From: Novosphingobium sp. ERN07
Lineage (GTDB): Bacteria > Pseudomonadota > Alphaproteobacteria > Sphingomonadales > Sphingomonadaceae
NCBI RefSeq assembly: GCF_012641335.1
Contig: NZ_JABAID010000008.1
Span: 1 to 64,000 of the forward strand
Direction: 5' to 3'
DNA length: 64,000 nucleotides
Shown: piece by piece, positions 17,905 to 25,862 of the stretch
How positions within the stretch are numbered: the first letter of the stretch is position 1
How the letters are laid out: each line of letters begins with the position of its first letter
Notes under the pieces: generated by a model
The model's database searches: none
Seen by the model: only the letters and a program-made list of their open reading frames with translations
Told to the model about the DNA's origin: nothing
Translations under genes and position numbers: made by a program

Positions 17905-18599
17905 GCGTGCTGCCTTTCACGCTGCGGATTGGCGCGCGGCGCCGGTCCGCCTACTTCGCGTAGTGACGGCGCAGAATAGGGTAGCGCCGGTTCAAGCTGA
18001 CGGGTCAGCCAGTCGATCACGTCCTGCCGGGCCTGCTCTTCGGCCTGGGCCTGCCGCTCGATGACCCGCGCGATTGGTGCCAGCACGATGTTGGCCAGCA
18101 ACAGTCCGTAGAGTGTCGTCACCACCGCCATTGAAATAGCGCCGTTCAGCGCCGCAGGGTCCAGCCCATCGGCGGGCAGCCCGCTTAGCGAGACCAGCGT
18201 GCCGACCATGCCGAACACCGGACCCAACTCTGCTGCTTGAGCAAATGTGCGCACGGCCACGTTGGCCTGCGCCAGTCGCGCACGGCGGTACGTATGGTGC
18301 CGGTCAACCAGAGGATCGAGCGAACGCGAGCGGATCAGCGCATCGGTCGCCTCGTCGAACTCGCGGTCGCCGATGGGGCGTGGATTGACGCGCAGAACGC
18401 CATCGCGGCGAATGGCGCTGACCTGCCCTGCCAGATCGGCTTTGGCCTGCTCTGCTGAAAAGCGCGGGCGAAACAGCGCGGCCAGCGCCCGCGCCGTCTG
18501 CGCAAGCTCCTTCGGCCCAGACCGCAGCACCGTCGCCAGTGCCGTCCCGCCCAACACGATTGTGGCGGAAGTTCCGTCGATCAGGGGGGCAAAATCCAT
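17901..18599 (-). CDS. MotA/TolQ/ExbB-type proton channel protein
   Basis: About 232 residues from ATG 18599. It has an N-terminal hydrophobic segment, a basic cytosolic loop, and two C-terminal membrane helices with ELGPVFGMVGTLVSL and ISMAVVTTLYGLLLANIVLAPIA, the signature of the MotA/TolQ/ExbB family. It is smaller than the full MotA at 26816 and divergent from flgB. Coupled by 4 bases to the MotB-like gene after it. A weak sigma-54-like GG-N10-GC pair occurs on the minus strand at about 18641-18654, but the -24 box is poor. Confidence 0.8.
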   Translation of the reverse strand: MDFAPLIDGTSATIVLGGTALATVLRSGPKELAQTARALAALFRPRFSAEQAKADLAGQVSAIRRDGVLRVNPRPIGDREFDEATDALIRSRSLDPLVDRHHTYRRARLAQANVAVRTFAQAAELGPVFGMVGTLVSLSGLPADGLDPAALNGAISMAVVTTLYGLLLANIVLAPIARVIERQAQAEEQARQDVIDWLTRQLEPALPYSAPSLREVGGPAPRANPQRERQHA

Positions 18600-18736
18600 G
18601 CGCTGCGAAACTCCTTGGCACCACAGAACGGCAGTGTGCAGCAAAAATTCACCCCACCGCCTGCAATTTGCCGCCTTCCGGCAAGGACTTGCCGCTTGCG
18701 CGCTGCACTACCCGCAAAACGCCCGGATTCCGCCAC

Positions 18737-18753
18737 TTGGCACGCGCCTTGCT
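18737..18753 (+). promoter_or_regulatory. Sigma-54 promoter for the flgB operon
   Basis: TTGGCAC, five bases (GCGCC), TTGCT, with GG and GC 10 bases apart; 42 bases before the flgB start. Perfect consensus match. It probably drives flgBCDEFGHIJKL and perhaps motAB, since gaps in that run are short. Confidence 0.82.
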
Positions 18754-18795
18754 AAAACAACGGCAGCAATCCGTCAGCCAGTGAAGGCACCACGT

Positions 18796-19143
18796 ATGAG
18801 CGAGACCCTGTTCGGCATTCACGGCACCGCGCTGGAACTGCGTTCGCAGCGCATGGGGCTGTTGACGTCCAATATCGCGAATGCCGCAACGCCCGGCTAC
18901 AAGGCCAAGGACATTGACTTCGCCACAGCGCTCAAGGCCCGCACTACGGGGGCGAGCATGGATCAGGCGATGGACAGCGCAACGCGCTATCGCGTGCCGG
19001 TCATGCCCAGCCTTGATGGCAACACCGTGGAAATGGCCACCGAACAGACCGCCTTTGCCGAAAACGCTGTCGGCTATTCCGCTACTCTCAGCTTCCTCAA
19101 GGGCCGGGTCGAAACCATCACCCGCGCGATCCGGGGAGAATAA
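18796..19143 (+). CDS. flgB: Flagellar proximal rod protein FlgB
   Basis: 115 residues. The conserved rod motif LLTSNIANAATPGYKAKDIDF is near the N terminus, and the C-terminal helix (AENAVGYSATLSFLKGRVET) matches FlgB. I took the ATG at 18796 because it gives the family length; longer in-frame starts run back through the divergent gene. First gene of the flgB-flgL run. Confidence 0.93.
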   Translation: MSETLFGIHGTALELRSQRMGLLTSNIANAATPGYKAKDIDFATALKARTTGASMDQAMDSATRYRVPVMPSLDGNTVEMATEQTAFAENAVGYSATLSFLKGRVETITRAIRGE

Positions 19144-19146
19144 GCC

Positions 19147-19557
19147 ATGCCCAACACGTCTCCCCTCACGCTTTTCCAGGTCACCGGCCGCGCCATGTCG
19201 GCTCAGTTGGTGCGGATGAACGCTGCAGCATCAAACCTCGCGAACGCAGGCACCGTCACCGCCACCGAAGCCGAAGCCTATCGTCCCTTGCGCGCCGTCT
19301 TTGCCGAACAGCTCGATCAGGCCAACGGCCTTTCCACCGTGCGCGTAAACGGCGTGATCCGTTCTGATGCAACGCCGATCCGCCAGCACGATCCCGGCCA
19401 CCCGCTGGCCGACGAGAACGGCGATGTCTGGACAGCACCGGTCGATGAAAACGCAGAGATGGTCGAGATGCTCGAAAGCAGCCGCCAGTACCAGAACGTG
19501 GTCGAGGCGATGCAGACCGCCAAGCAACTGATGCTCGAAACGATGAGGATGAAGTAA
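19147..19557 (+). CDS. flgC: Flagellar proximal rod protein FlgC
   Basis: 136 residues, the normal FlgC length. N-terminal RMNAAASNLANAGTVTATEA and C-terminal NAEMVEMLESSRQYQNVVEAMQTAKQLML are the rod-protein signatures that pack as a coiled coil. The stop overlaps the flgD start (TAATG). Confidence 0.94.
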   Translation: MPNTSPLTLFQVTGRAMSAQLVRMNAAASNLANAGTVTATEAEAYRPLRAVFAEQLDQANGLSTVRVNGVIRSDATPIRQHDPGHPLADENGDVWTAPVDENAEMVEMLESSRQYQNVVEAMQTAKQLMLETMRMK

Positions 19558-19901
19558 TGTCGATCTCTTCAGTTATCTCCACAACCGGCGTCAACGGCGC
19601 CACCACATCGTCCAAAGCCGGCCAAGGTTGGGGCGGCATGGGTGCCGAAGATTTCGTCAAGCTGCTCACCACCCAGCTTCAGAATCAGGATCCCACCGAT
19701 CCGGTCGACAACACCCAGATGCTCGCCCAGCTCGCGCAGTTCTCGTCGCTGTCGAACCTCAACGACATCAAGGAATCGGTTAGCGGCACGGCCGAACAGA
19801 CCGAAACGCTTTCGACCATCGCGACCAAGCTCGACACGCTCAACAGCACTGTCGCGCAGCTTCTGGCGCAGCAGTCAGCTTCGACCACAACCACCGCCTG
19901 A
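19557..19901 (+). CDS. flgD: Hook-cap (scaffold) protein FlgD, short form
   Basis: 114 residues. The conserved N-terminal part is complete: DFVKLLTTQLQNQDPTDPVD and QLAQFSSLSNL. FlgD normally has about 220 residues with a Tudor/FnIII-like cap; here the protein ends in a low-complexity tail (SASTTTTA) directly after the helical region. No frameshift is evident because the 21-base gap to flgE leaves no room for the missing part. FlgD guides hook subunit polymerisation and is removed after hook completion. Confidence 0.9.
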   Translation: MSISSVISTTGVNGATTSSKAGQGWGGMGAEDFVKLLTTQLQNQDPTDPVDNTQMLAQLAQFSSLSNLNDIKESVSGTAEQTETLSTIATKLDTLNSTVAQLLAQQSASTTTTA

Positions 19902-19922
19902 TCATCCCAGCAGGAGACGCAA

Positions 19923-20750
19923 ATGTCCTTCTACACTTCCCTGAACGGCCTCAAGAACGCCCAAACTGACCTTGGCGTGATCAGCCACAACATCGCCAAT
20001 GCCGAAACCAACGGCTTCAAGAAGAGCCGCACCGAATTTGCCGATATCGTCGTCGGCAGCGCCTTCACCAATCCGAAGCTCATCGTCGGCATCGGCGCGG
20101 CGGTGGAAAGCGTCACGCAAAGCTTTGCCTTGGGTCCGATCGAACAGACCGGCTCCGCGCTTGATCTGGCAATCAACGGCGACGGGTTCTTCACCTTGGT
20201 GAACACCGTCAATCAGGAAACGCTCTACACCCGCAACGGCAGCCTTTCGGTCAACGAGGCAGGCTACATCACCGATGGCTCGAACAACCGCCTTCAGGTC
20301 TTCCCGACCGATGCCACAGGCACAATCACCTCGACCACGCCCACAGACGCCTTGATCCCCGCCACCAATGGCACCGATGCATCGGGCAACCCTATCGATT
20401 TCGCAGGCATCACCGTTGCCGACGATGGCGCGATCACCGCGTCCTATGCCGATGGCTCGAACATCGTGGTTGGCAAGGTCGCGCTCGCGAGCTTCATCGC
20501 GCCGCAGGGCCTCAAGCAGGTCGGTTCATCGAACTGGGTAGCAAACGGGCTGTCCGGCGCGGCCAGCTATGGCCAACCCAGCACCGTGCAGTATGGCTCG
20601 CTCCTGTCCGGCGCACTCGAACGCTCGAACGTTGATATCGCCGAAGAACTGGTCGGCCTGATCACCGCGCAGCGCAATTTTCAGGCCAATGCCAAAGCCA
20701 TCGATACTGCCACGCAGATCTCGCAGACCGTCATCCAGTTGCGGACCTGA
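19923..20750 (+). CDS. flgE: Flagellar hook protein FlgE (short form)
   Basis: 275 residues. The rod/hook N terminus reads LGVISHNIANAETNGFKKSR; ALDLAINGDGFF and the C-terminal SNVDIAEELVGLITAQRNFQAN are diagnostic. Position between flgD and flgF identifies it as the hook protein rather than a rod protein. It lacks most of the variable middle (D2) domain of the ~400-residue enterobacterial FlgE, so the hook surface is probably simple. Confidence 0.9.
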   Translation: MSFYTSLNGLKNAQTDLGVISHNIANAETNGFKKSRTEFADIVVGSAFTNPKLIVGIGAAVESVTQSFALGPIEQTGSALDLAINGDGFFTLVNTVNQETLYTRNGSLSVNEAGYITDGSNNRLQVFPTDATGTITSTTPTDALIPATNGTDASGNPIDFAGITVADDGAITASYADGSNIVVGKVALASFIAPQGLKQVGSSNWVANGLSGAASYGQPSTVQYGSLLSGALERSNVDIAEELVGLITAQRNFQANAKAIDTATQISQTVIQLRT

Positions 20751-20776
20751 TGAGCGTTGAGCCGGGAACCTGACCG

Positions 20777-21523
20777 ATGGACCGCCTGATCTACACCGCC
20801 TATTCCGGCATGACCGGATCGACCGTGCGCCAGCGCGTCATCGCCAGCAACATGGCGAATGCGCAGACCATCGGCTTCCGCGCCGAAATGCTCAACGCCA
20901 CGCCGATGACGCTGAAAGGCCCCAGCCTGGAAGCGCGCGCGATGACCGAGGGCGAAGTGCGCGGTGCTTCTATGGCGCAGGGCACACTGATCAGCACCGG
21001 CAAGCCGCTCGACGTGGCGCTGACCGGCGACACCATGCTCAGCGTGCAGGCCGAAGACGGCACCGAGGTCTACACCCGGCGCGGCGATCTGGCAGTCAGC
21101 GCAGGCGGCGTGCTGGAAAACGGCGATGGCCGTCCGGTCATTGGGGAGAACGGCCCGATCACCGTCCCGCTCGGTTCGAAAGTCACGATCTCGCCCGACG
21201 GTGGCGTCAGCGTCTCCAACCCTGAAGCGCCGGAGCAGCCACCGCAGCAGGTGGGCCGGATCAAGATCGCGTCCACCGTTGGCAGCAAGATCGAGAAGGG
21301 TATTGATGGCCTGTTCCGCGTCGTCGGGCAGGCAGGCGGCGTCTTGCCGCAGGATGAGGAAGCCACACTCATGGTCGGCAGCCTCGAACAGTCCAACGTC
21401 GATCCCACCCGCATCCTCGTCGAGATGGTCGAGGCACAGCGCCTGTTCGACATGCGCACCAAAGTCGTCAGCCAGGCGCGAGAGATCGACGAATCCAGCG
21501 CCAGCCTGATGCGCATTTCCTGA
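20777..21523 (+). CDS. flgF: Flagellar proximal rod protein FlgF
   Basis: 248 residues. Start MDRLIYTAYSGMTGSTVRQ is typical of FlgF. It has IASNMANAQTIGFRAE, DVALTGDTMLSVQ, and the C-terminal LEQSNVDPTRILVEMVEAQRLFD. It forms part of the rod between FlgC and FlgG. The 26-base gap after flgE contains no promoter that I can see. Confidence 0.94.
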   Translation: MDRLIYTAYSGMTGSTVRQRVIASNMANAQTIGFRAEMLNATPMTLKGPSLEARAMTEGEVRGASMAQGTLISTGKPLDVALTGDTMLSVQAEDGTEVYTRRGDLAVSAGGVLENGDGRPVIGENGPITVPLGSKVTISPDGGVSVSNPEAPEQPPQQVGRIKIASTVGSKIEKGIDGLFRVVGQAGGVLPQDEEATLMVGSLEQSNVDPTRILVEMVEAQRLFDMRTKVVSQAREIDESSASLMRIS

Positions 21524-21541
21524 ATCTGAAAGGTACTCCCG

Positions 21542-22330
21542 ATGCCCAGTTCCGCTCTCCACGTCGCCCGCACCGGTCTTGAAGCGCAGGACACGCGGAT
21601 GCGCGTGATCGCCAACAACCTCGCCAACGTCGGCACCACCGGCTTCAAGCGTGATCGCGCCAATTTCGCCACGCTCGCCTATCAGGACGCCCGCGTGGCG
21701 GGCCAGCAATCGTCCAACGAAACCGCCTTTGCCACCGGGCTGAACCTCGGCACGGGCGTCGGCGTTCAGGCCACCACCCGCATCGACACGCAAGGCACGC
21801 TTCAGGTCACCAGCAATGCGCTCGACCTTGCGCTTGATGGCGATGGCTATTTTCAAGTGACCATGCCGGGCGGCCAGCTCGGCTATACCCGCGCCGGAAA
21901 CTTCTCGCGCTCGGCCGATGGCACGCTGGTCACGGCGCAGGGCTATCCGCTCAACCCCGCGATCACCATTCCCGAAGGTGCCAGCGCGATCACCATCGCG
22001 CAGGATGGCACCGTTTCGGCCACGGTCGATGGTCAGGCCGAACCGGCAGCGCTCGGCCAGATCACCATTGCCAGCTTCGCCAATCCCGGGGGCCTGCGGT
22101 CGATGGGTGACAACTTCCTGCAGGAAACCGCCGCATCGGGCGCCGCACAGGTCGGTATCGCGGGCGAGCTTGGCCGTGGCAACATTCGTCAGGGCTATCT
22201 CGAAGGCTCCAACGTCAACGTGGTCGAGGAACTGGTCGACATGATCGAGACGCAGCGCGCCTACGAGATCAATTCCAAGATGGTCTCTGCCGTCGACGAA
22301 ATGCTCAAGAACGCCAACCAGACGCTGTGA
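21542..22330 (+). CDS. flgG: Flagellar distal rod protein FlgG
   Basis: 262 residues, the usual length. LHVARTGLEAQDTRMRVIAN, NLANVGTTGFKRDRANF, LDLALDGDGYFQV and the C-terminal GSNVNVVEELVDMIETQRAY are the FlgG hallmarks. The stop overlaps the start of flgH by one base (TGATG). Confidence 0.96.
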   Translation: MPSSALHVARTGLEAQDTRMRVIANNLANVGTTGFKRDRANFATLAYQDARVAGQQSSNETAFATGLNLGTGVGVQATTRIDTQGTLQVTSNALDLALDGDGYFQVTMPGGQLGYTRAGNFSRSADGTLVTAQGYPLNPAITIPEGASAITIAQDGTVSATVDGQAEPAALGQITIASFANPGGLRSMGDNFLQETAASGAAQVGIAGELGRGNIRQGYLEGSNVNVVEELVDMIETQRAYEINSKMVSAVDEMLKNANQTL

Positions 22331-23091
22331 TGATCCAGATGGAAACGCCGATGCAAACCCCGTTCGACCGCCACTTCGTGCTTCACCGGCAGGACATTCC
22401 GCGCCGCCGCGCCTCGCCCTTTCGCGGGCTTGTGGTCGGCGCGATGATCGCCGCCGCCCTGGCATGGTTCGTGGATCCGGCCTCTGCCGCCAAGCCCAAA
22501 AAGGGTTTCGAACCGGTCACCGCGCCGCCCATCGCTGTCCAGCCTTCACCGCCCACCGCAGGCTCGATCTTCAACGTCGCTACTGGCTACATCGGCTTCG
22601 TGGAAGGTCGCCGCGCCCATGCCGTGGGCGATACCTTGCGCGTGATCCTGGTCGAAAACATGACCACCGCCAAGACCGCCGGGGCCAAAACGCAAAAGTC
22701 CGGCCAGTTCTCGATCACCCCGCCTACCGCCGGCCCGCTGTCGTTCCTCAACCCCAATGCCCTTAATGCTTCGGGCGGTTCGTCGTTCAATGGACAGGGC
22801 AACGCTTCGCAAACCAGTTCGCTGGGCGGCGAAGTGGGTGTCACCATCGCAGAAGTGCGGGCCAACGGCACGGCGCTTGTCCGGGGGGAAAAGCGCCTGC
22901 TGCTGAGCCAGGGACAGGAATGGGTGCAGTTTTCCGGGATCGTGCGCCTTGGCGATATCGATCAGGAAAACCGCATCCTTTCCACCCAGGTCGCGGATGC
23001 GCGCGTCGAATATGCGGGCAACGGCTCGGTCGGGCGCGCTAGCCGCGAAGGCTGGTTGAGCAAGTTCTTCAATGCGATTTCGCCCTTCTAA
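22330..23091 (+). CDS. flgH: Flagellar L-ring protein FlgH without a lipobox
   Basis: 253 residues. The mature part matches FlgH: VGDTLRVILVENMTTAKTAG, EVGVTIAEVRANGTALVRGE, IVRLGDIDQENRILSTQVADARVEY. FlgH is normally an outer-membrane lipoprotein. Here the signal segment (AMIAAALAWFVDPASAA) contains no Cys, and I see no Cys anywhere in the protein. It appears to be a non-acylated, signal-peptidase-I type FlgH. The N-terminal extension before the hydrophobic core is long (about 35 residues). A GTG three bases earlier is an alternative start. Confidence 0.92.
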   Translation: MIQMETPMQTPFDRHFVLHRQDIPRRRASPFRGLVVGAMIAAALAWFVDPASAAKPKKGFEPVTAPPIAVQPSPPTAGSIFNVATGYIGFVEGRRAHAVGDTLRVILVENMTTAKTAGAKTQKSGQFSITPPTAGPLSFLNPNALNASGGSSFNGQGNASQTSSLGGEVGVTIAEVRANGTALVRGEKRLLLSQGQEWVQFSGIVRLGDIDQENRILSTQVADARVEYAGNGSVGRASREGWLSKFFNAISPF

Positions 23092-23103
23092 AGAGTGCTG
23101 ACA

Positions 23104-24204
23104 ATGCGTATCCGGTTCATGATTTCAGCACTGATCGCCATATTGGCACTTCTGCCGGTTCCGGCACTGGCAGAGCGCGTGCGCGATCTTGGCGAATTCC
23201 AGGGCGTGCGCGCCAACCAGTTGACCGGCTACGGCATCGTGGTCGGCCTAGCCGGTACGGGGGACGACAATCTCGAATATCTGACCCAGGCCATGAAAGG
23301 CACCGCAGGCCGCCTTGGCGTGCAATTGCCCGCAGGCATCTCGCCGGGGCTGAAGAACGCCGCCGCTGTGCTCGTCACCGCCGAACTCCCCGCCTTCGCC
23401 AAGCCCGGCCAGCGCATCGACGTTACCGTATCGACCATCGGCAAGGCCAAGTCCTTGCGTGGCGGCGCGCTCATCCTTGCCCCGCTTTATGGCGCGGACG
23501 GGCAGATTTACGCGATGGCGCAGGGCAATCTTGCCGTCGGCGGCCTTGGCATCGCCGCGCGCGATGGTTCACAGCTAACCGTCAATGTCCCCACCGTAGG
23601 CCGCATCGCCGAAGGCGCCAGCGTTGAACGTGCGGTCGCCACCGGGTTCGACAGCGGCGAAGTGCTGCGCTGGAACCTGTTCGACGCAGACTTCCTCACC
23701 GCCCAGCGCGTGCGCGATGCGATCAACGCCCGCTTCCCGCAGTCCGCGACGATCGAGGATGGCGTAACGCTCGCTCTGCGCTTGCCTGCCGGAGCCGATG
23801 CTCGCGCCACCACGATGGCCACGATAGAAATGCTCGACATTACCCCTGCCGAAACGCCTGCGCGCGTGATCGTCAACAGCCGCACCGGCACCGTGGTCAT
23901 CAACAGCGCGGTGCGCCTCTCGCCCGCCGCGATCAGCCACGGCCGCCTTGTCGTGAAGATCAATGAGAAGTCGCAAGTCTCACAGCCCAACGCTCTCAGC
24001 CGGGGCCAGACCGCTGTCACCCCAGCCAGCCAGATCGATGTGCAGGAAAAGGAAGCAAAGGTCGCCCTGTTCCGGCCCGGCGCATCGCTTTCCTCGCTGG
24101 TCGATGCGCTCAACACGCTCGGCACCAGCCCGTCAGACCTCGTGGCGATCCTCGAAGCGCTGAAGCAGGCAGGTGCTCTCAAGGCAGAGATGGTGGTAAT
24201 ATGA
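23104..24204 (+). CDS. flgI: Flagellar P-ring protein FlgI
   Basis: About 366 residues. I chose ATG 23104 because it opens directly onto the signal peptide (core ALIAILALLPVPALA); a GTG three codons earlier is the alternative. RVRDLGEFQGVRANQLTGYG, LVGTGDD-type LAGTGDDN, and the C-terminal LSSLVDALNTLGTSPSDLVA are diagnostic. It forms the periplasmic P-ring with the help of FlgA. It overlaps flgJ by 4 bases. Confidence 0.95.
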   Translation: MRIRFMISALIAILALLPVPALAERVRDLGEFQGVRANQLTGYGIVVGLAGTGDDNLEYLTQAMKGTAGRLGVQLPAGISPGLKNAAAVLVTAELPAFAKPGQRIDVTVSTIGKAKSLRGGALILAPLYGADGQIYAMAQGNLAVGGLGIAARDGSQLTVNVPTVGRIAEGASVERAVATGFDSGEVLRWNLFDADFLTAQRVRDAINARFPQSATIEDGVTLALRLPAGADARATTMATIEMLDITPAETPARVIVNSRTGTVVINSAVRLSPAAISHGRLVVKINEKSQVSQPNALSRGQTAVTPASQIDVQEKEAKVALFRPGASLSSLVDALNTLGTSPSDLVAILEALKQAGALKAEMVVI

Positions 24205-24515
24205 CCGCGATTTCGACCACGCCCACATCGCTCTCGCTGACACCTGCGGCGCAGACCGACCGCGAAAAGCTGACCGGAGCGGCCAAGCAGTTCGAGGCGA
24301 TCTTCCTGCGCCAGATGCTCGCCGCAGCCCGCTCGGTCGATTTTGGCGGCGATGACGTGTTCGGCAAGATGGACGAGACATTCGTTCAGATGCGTGATGA
24401 ACGGTTTGCCGAAATCGCCTCGCAATCGGGCGCACTGGGCCTTGCTGCGCAGATCGAACGCCACCTCGCCGCACTGCTTCCCGCAGATGCGGCCACTGCG
24501 CAGAAGGCCAACTAA
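24201..24515 (+). CDS. flgJ: Rod-binding protein FlgJ (single-domain)
   Basis: 104 residues. It contains only the N-terminal rod-capping domain: LTGAAKQFEAIFLRQMLAAA and ALGLAAQIERHL. The C-terminal glycoside-hydrolase domain of gammaproteobacterial FlgJ is absent. The muramidase function is presumably supplied by the separate SLT protein at 15163-16059. Overlaps flgI by 4 bases and is 3 bases before flgK. Confidence 0.9.
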   Translation: MTAISTTPTSLSLTPAAQTDREKLTGAAKQFEAIFLRQMLAAARSVDFGGDDVFGKMDETFVQMRDERFAEIASQSGALGLAAQIERHLAALLPADAATAQKAN

Positions 24516-24518
24516 TCA

Positions 24519-25856
24519 ATGGCTTCAGACCTTCTCTCGATTGCACGCAGCGGTGTTCAGGCGGCCAAGATCGGGCTCGATCTCACCGCGCAGAACATCG
24601 CCAATGCCTCGTCCACCGGCTACGTTCGCCGTTCGGCCAACTTCCGCGAAGTGGCATCGACGGGTGGCGCCATGCGCATCGGCGACCTGTCGCTGTCGGG
24701 CGTGCGGCTGGATGGCGTCGTGCGCAATGCCGATGCCTTCCGCCAAGCCGAAGTGCGCCGCACCGGGTCTGACGTCGCAAGAGCCAGCGCCGAAGTTTCG
24801 GGGCTGGAAAACATCGAATCCGCCATCGAGAAGTCGGGCGTCTACGAAGCGATCGTCGATTTCGAATCCTCGCTCCAGCAACTCACGCAGGATCCGGTCG
24901 ATACCAGCTTGCGCGCCTCGGTGATCGAAAAGGCGCGAACGATGGTTGGCACGTTTCAGATCGCTGGACAGGAAATGGATGCAGCGGGCGAAGGCCTGCG
25001 CTTTCAGGCGACTGACGGCGTAACGCAAGTCAACCGCATCGCACAGGAACTGGCGCGCACCAACACGCGCCTTGCCCGCGCATCGGATGCCAGCAGCGAT
25101 CAGACCGCCCTGCTCGATCAGCGCGATGCCTTGCTCGAAGAACTCAGCGGCTATGCGAATATCGCCACAACCTTCGGCACGGACGGTCAGGTTGCGGTCA
25201 AGATCGGCGGCGCGTCCGGCAGTGATCTGGTGACCGGCAACAGTGCTGCAACCGTAGGCATTGCCACGGCGGGGGATGGCACGATCTCGTTCGATGTTGG
25301 CGGCACCCCGCTCACGCTGGCAGGCGGCTCGCTCGCTGGGCAGCAGCTCGCACTGACCAAGAACGCCCAGTTGAAGACTGATCTCGATGATCTGGTCGAC
25401 AACATCGTTACCGATTTCAACGCCGCGCAGACCGGCGGCTCCGATCTTGATGGCAACCCCGGCGTCGCGCTGTTTTCTGGCAGCACCGCCGCCACGATGA
25501 CGCTGGTGGTGGAAGACGGGCGCAAGATTGCAACCGCCTCGGCAGGCGCCGTCGCGGGCAGCCGCGATGCGTCGAACCTCACCGCCATCCGCACGGCGCT
25601 GGCCGGAGTGGACCCCGCAGGCACGATGGATGCAATCCTGTTCGACGTGTCCGGCACGCTTGCCGGGCGCAACGTCACACTCGGCGCGCTTCAGACCATC
25701 GCCGATACCGCGAAGATTTCGCTCTCCGCCCAGTCGGGCGTCGATCTCGATCAGGAAGCGGTCAATCTGGTAAGATACCAACAGGCCTTTCAGGCGTCTG
25801 GAAAGGTCATGCAGGTAGCTTCCGATATCTTCGACACCCTTTTGGGAATTGGATAA
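24519..25856 (+). CDS. flgK: Hook-filament junction protein FlgK
   Basis: 445 residues. N-terminal GLDLTAQNIANASSTGYVRRS, ESSLQQLTQDPVDTSLR, and C-terminal GVDLDQEAVNLVRYQQAFQASGKVMQ are FlgK (HAP1) signatures. It joins hook to filament with FlgL and is a client of FlgN. Closely spaced with flgJ and flgL in the same operon. Confidence 0.94.
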   Translation: MASDLLSIARSGVQAAKIGLDLTAQNIANASSTGYVRRSANFREVASTGGAMRIGDLSLSGVRLDGVVRNADAFRQAEVRRTGSDVARASAEVSGLENIESAIEKSGVYEAIVDFESSLQQLTQDPVDTSLRASVIEKARTMVGTFQIAGQEMDAAGEGLRFQATDGVTQVNRIAQELARTNTRLARASDASSDQTALLDQRDALLEELSGYANIATTFGTDGQVAVKIGGASGSDLVTGNSAATVGIATAGDGTISFDVGGTPLTLAGGSLAGQQLALTKNAQLKTDLDDLVDNIVTDFNAAQTGGSDLDGNPGVALFSGSTAATMTLVVEDGRKIATASAGAVAGSRDASNLTAIRTALAGVDPAGTMDAILFDVSGTLAGRNVTLGALQTIADTAKISLSAQSGVDLDQEAVNLVRYQQAFQASGKVMQVASDIFDTLLGIG

Positions 25857-25862
25857 CCTGCC

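Noticed and set aside
19557..19922. Frameshift as the cause of the short FlgD
   Set aside because: Only 21 bases separate flgD from flgE, and no further FlgD-like peptide is found in other frames, so the short form looks genuine.
20681..22465. 594-codon minus-strand frame opposite flgE-flgF-flgG-flgH
   Set aside because: It spans several flagellar genes antisense, with composition typical of a shadow frame.
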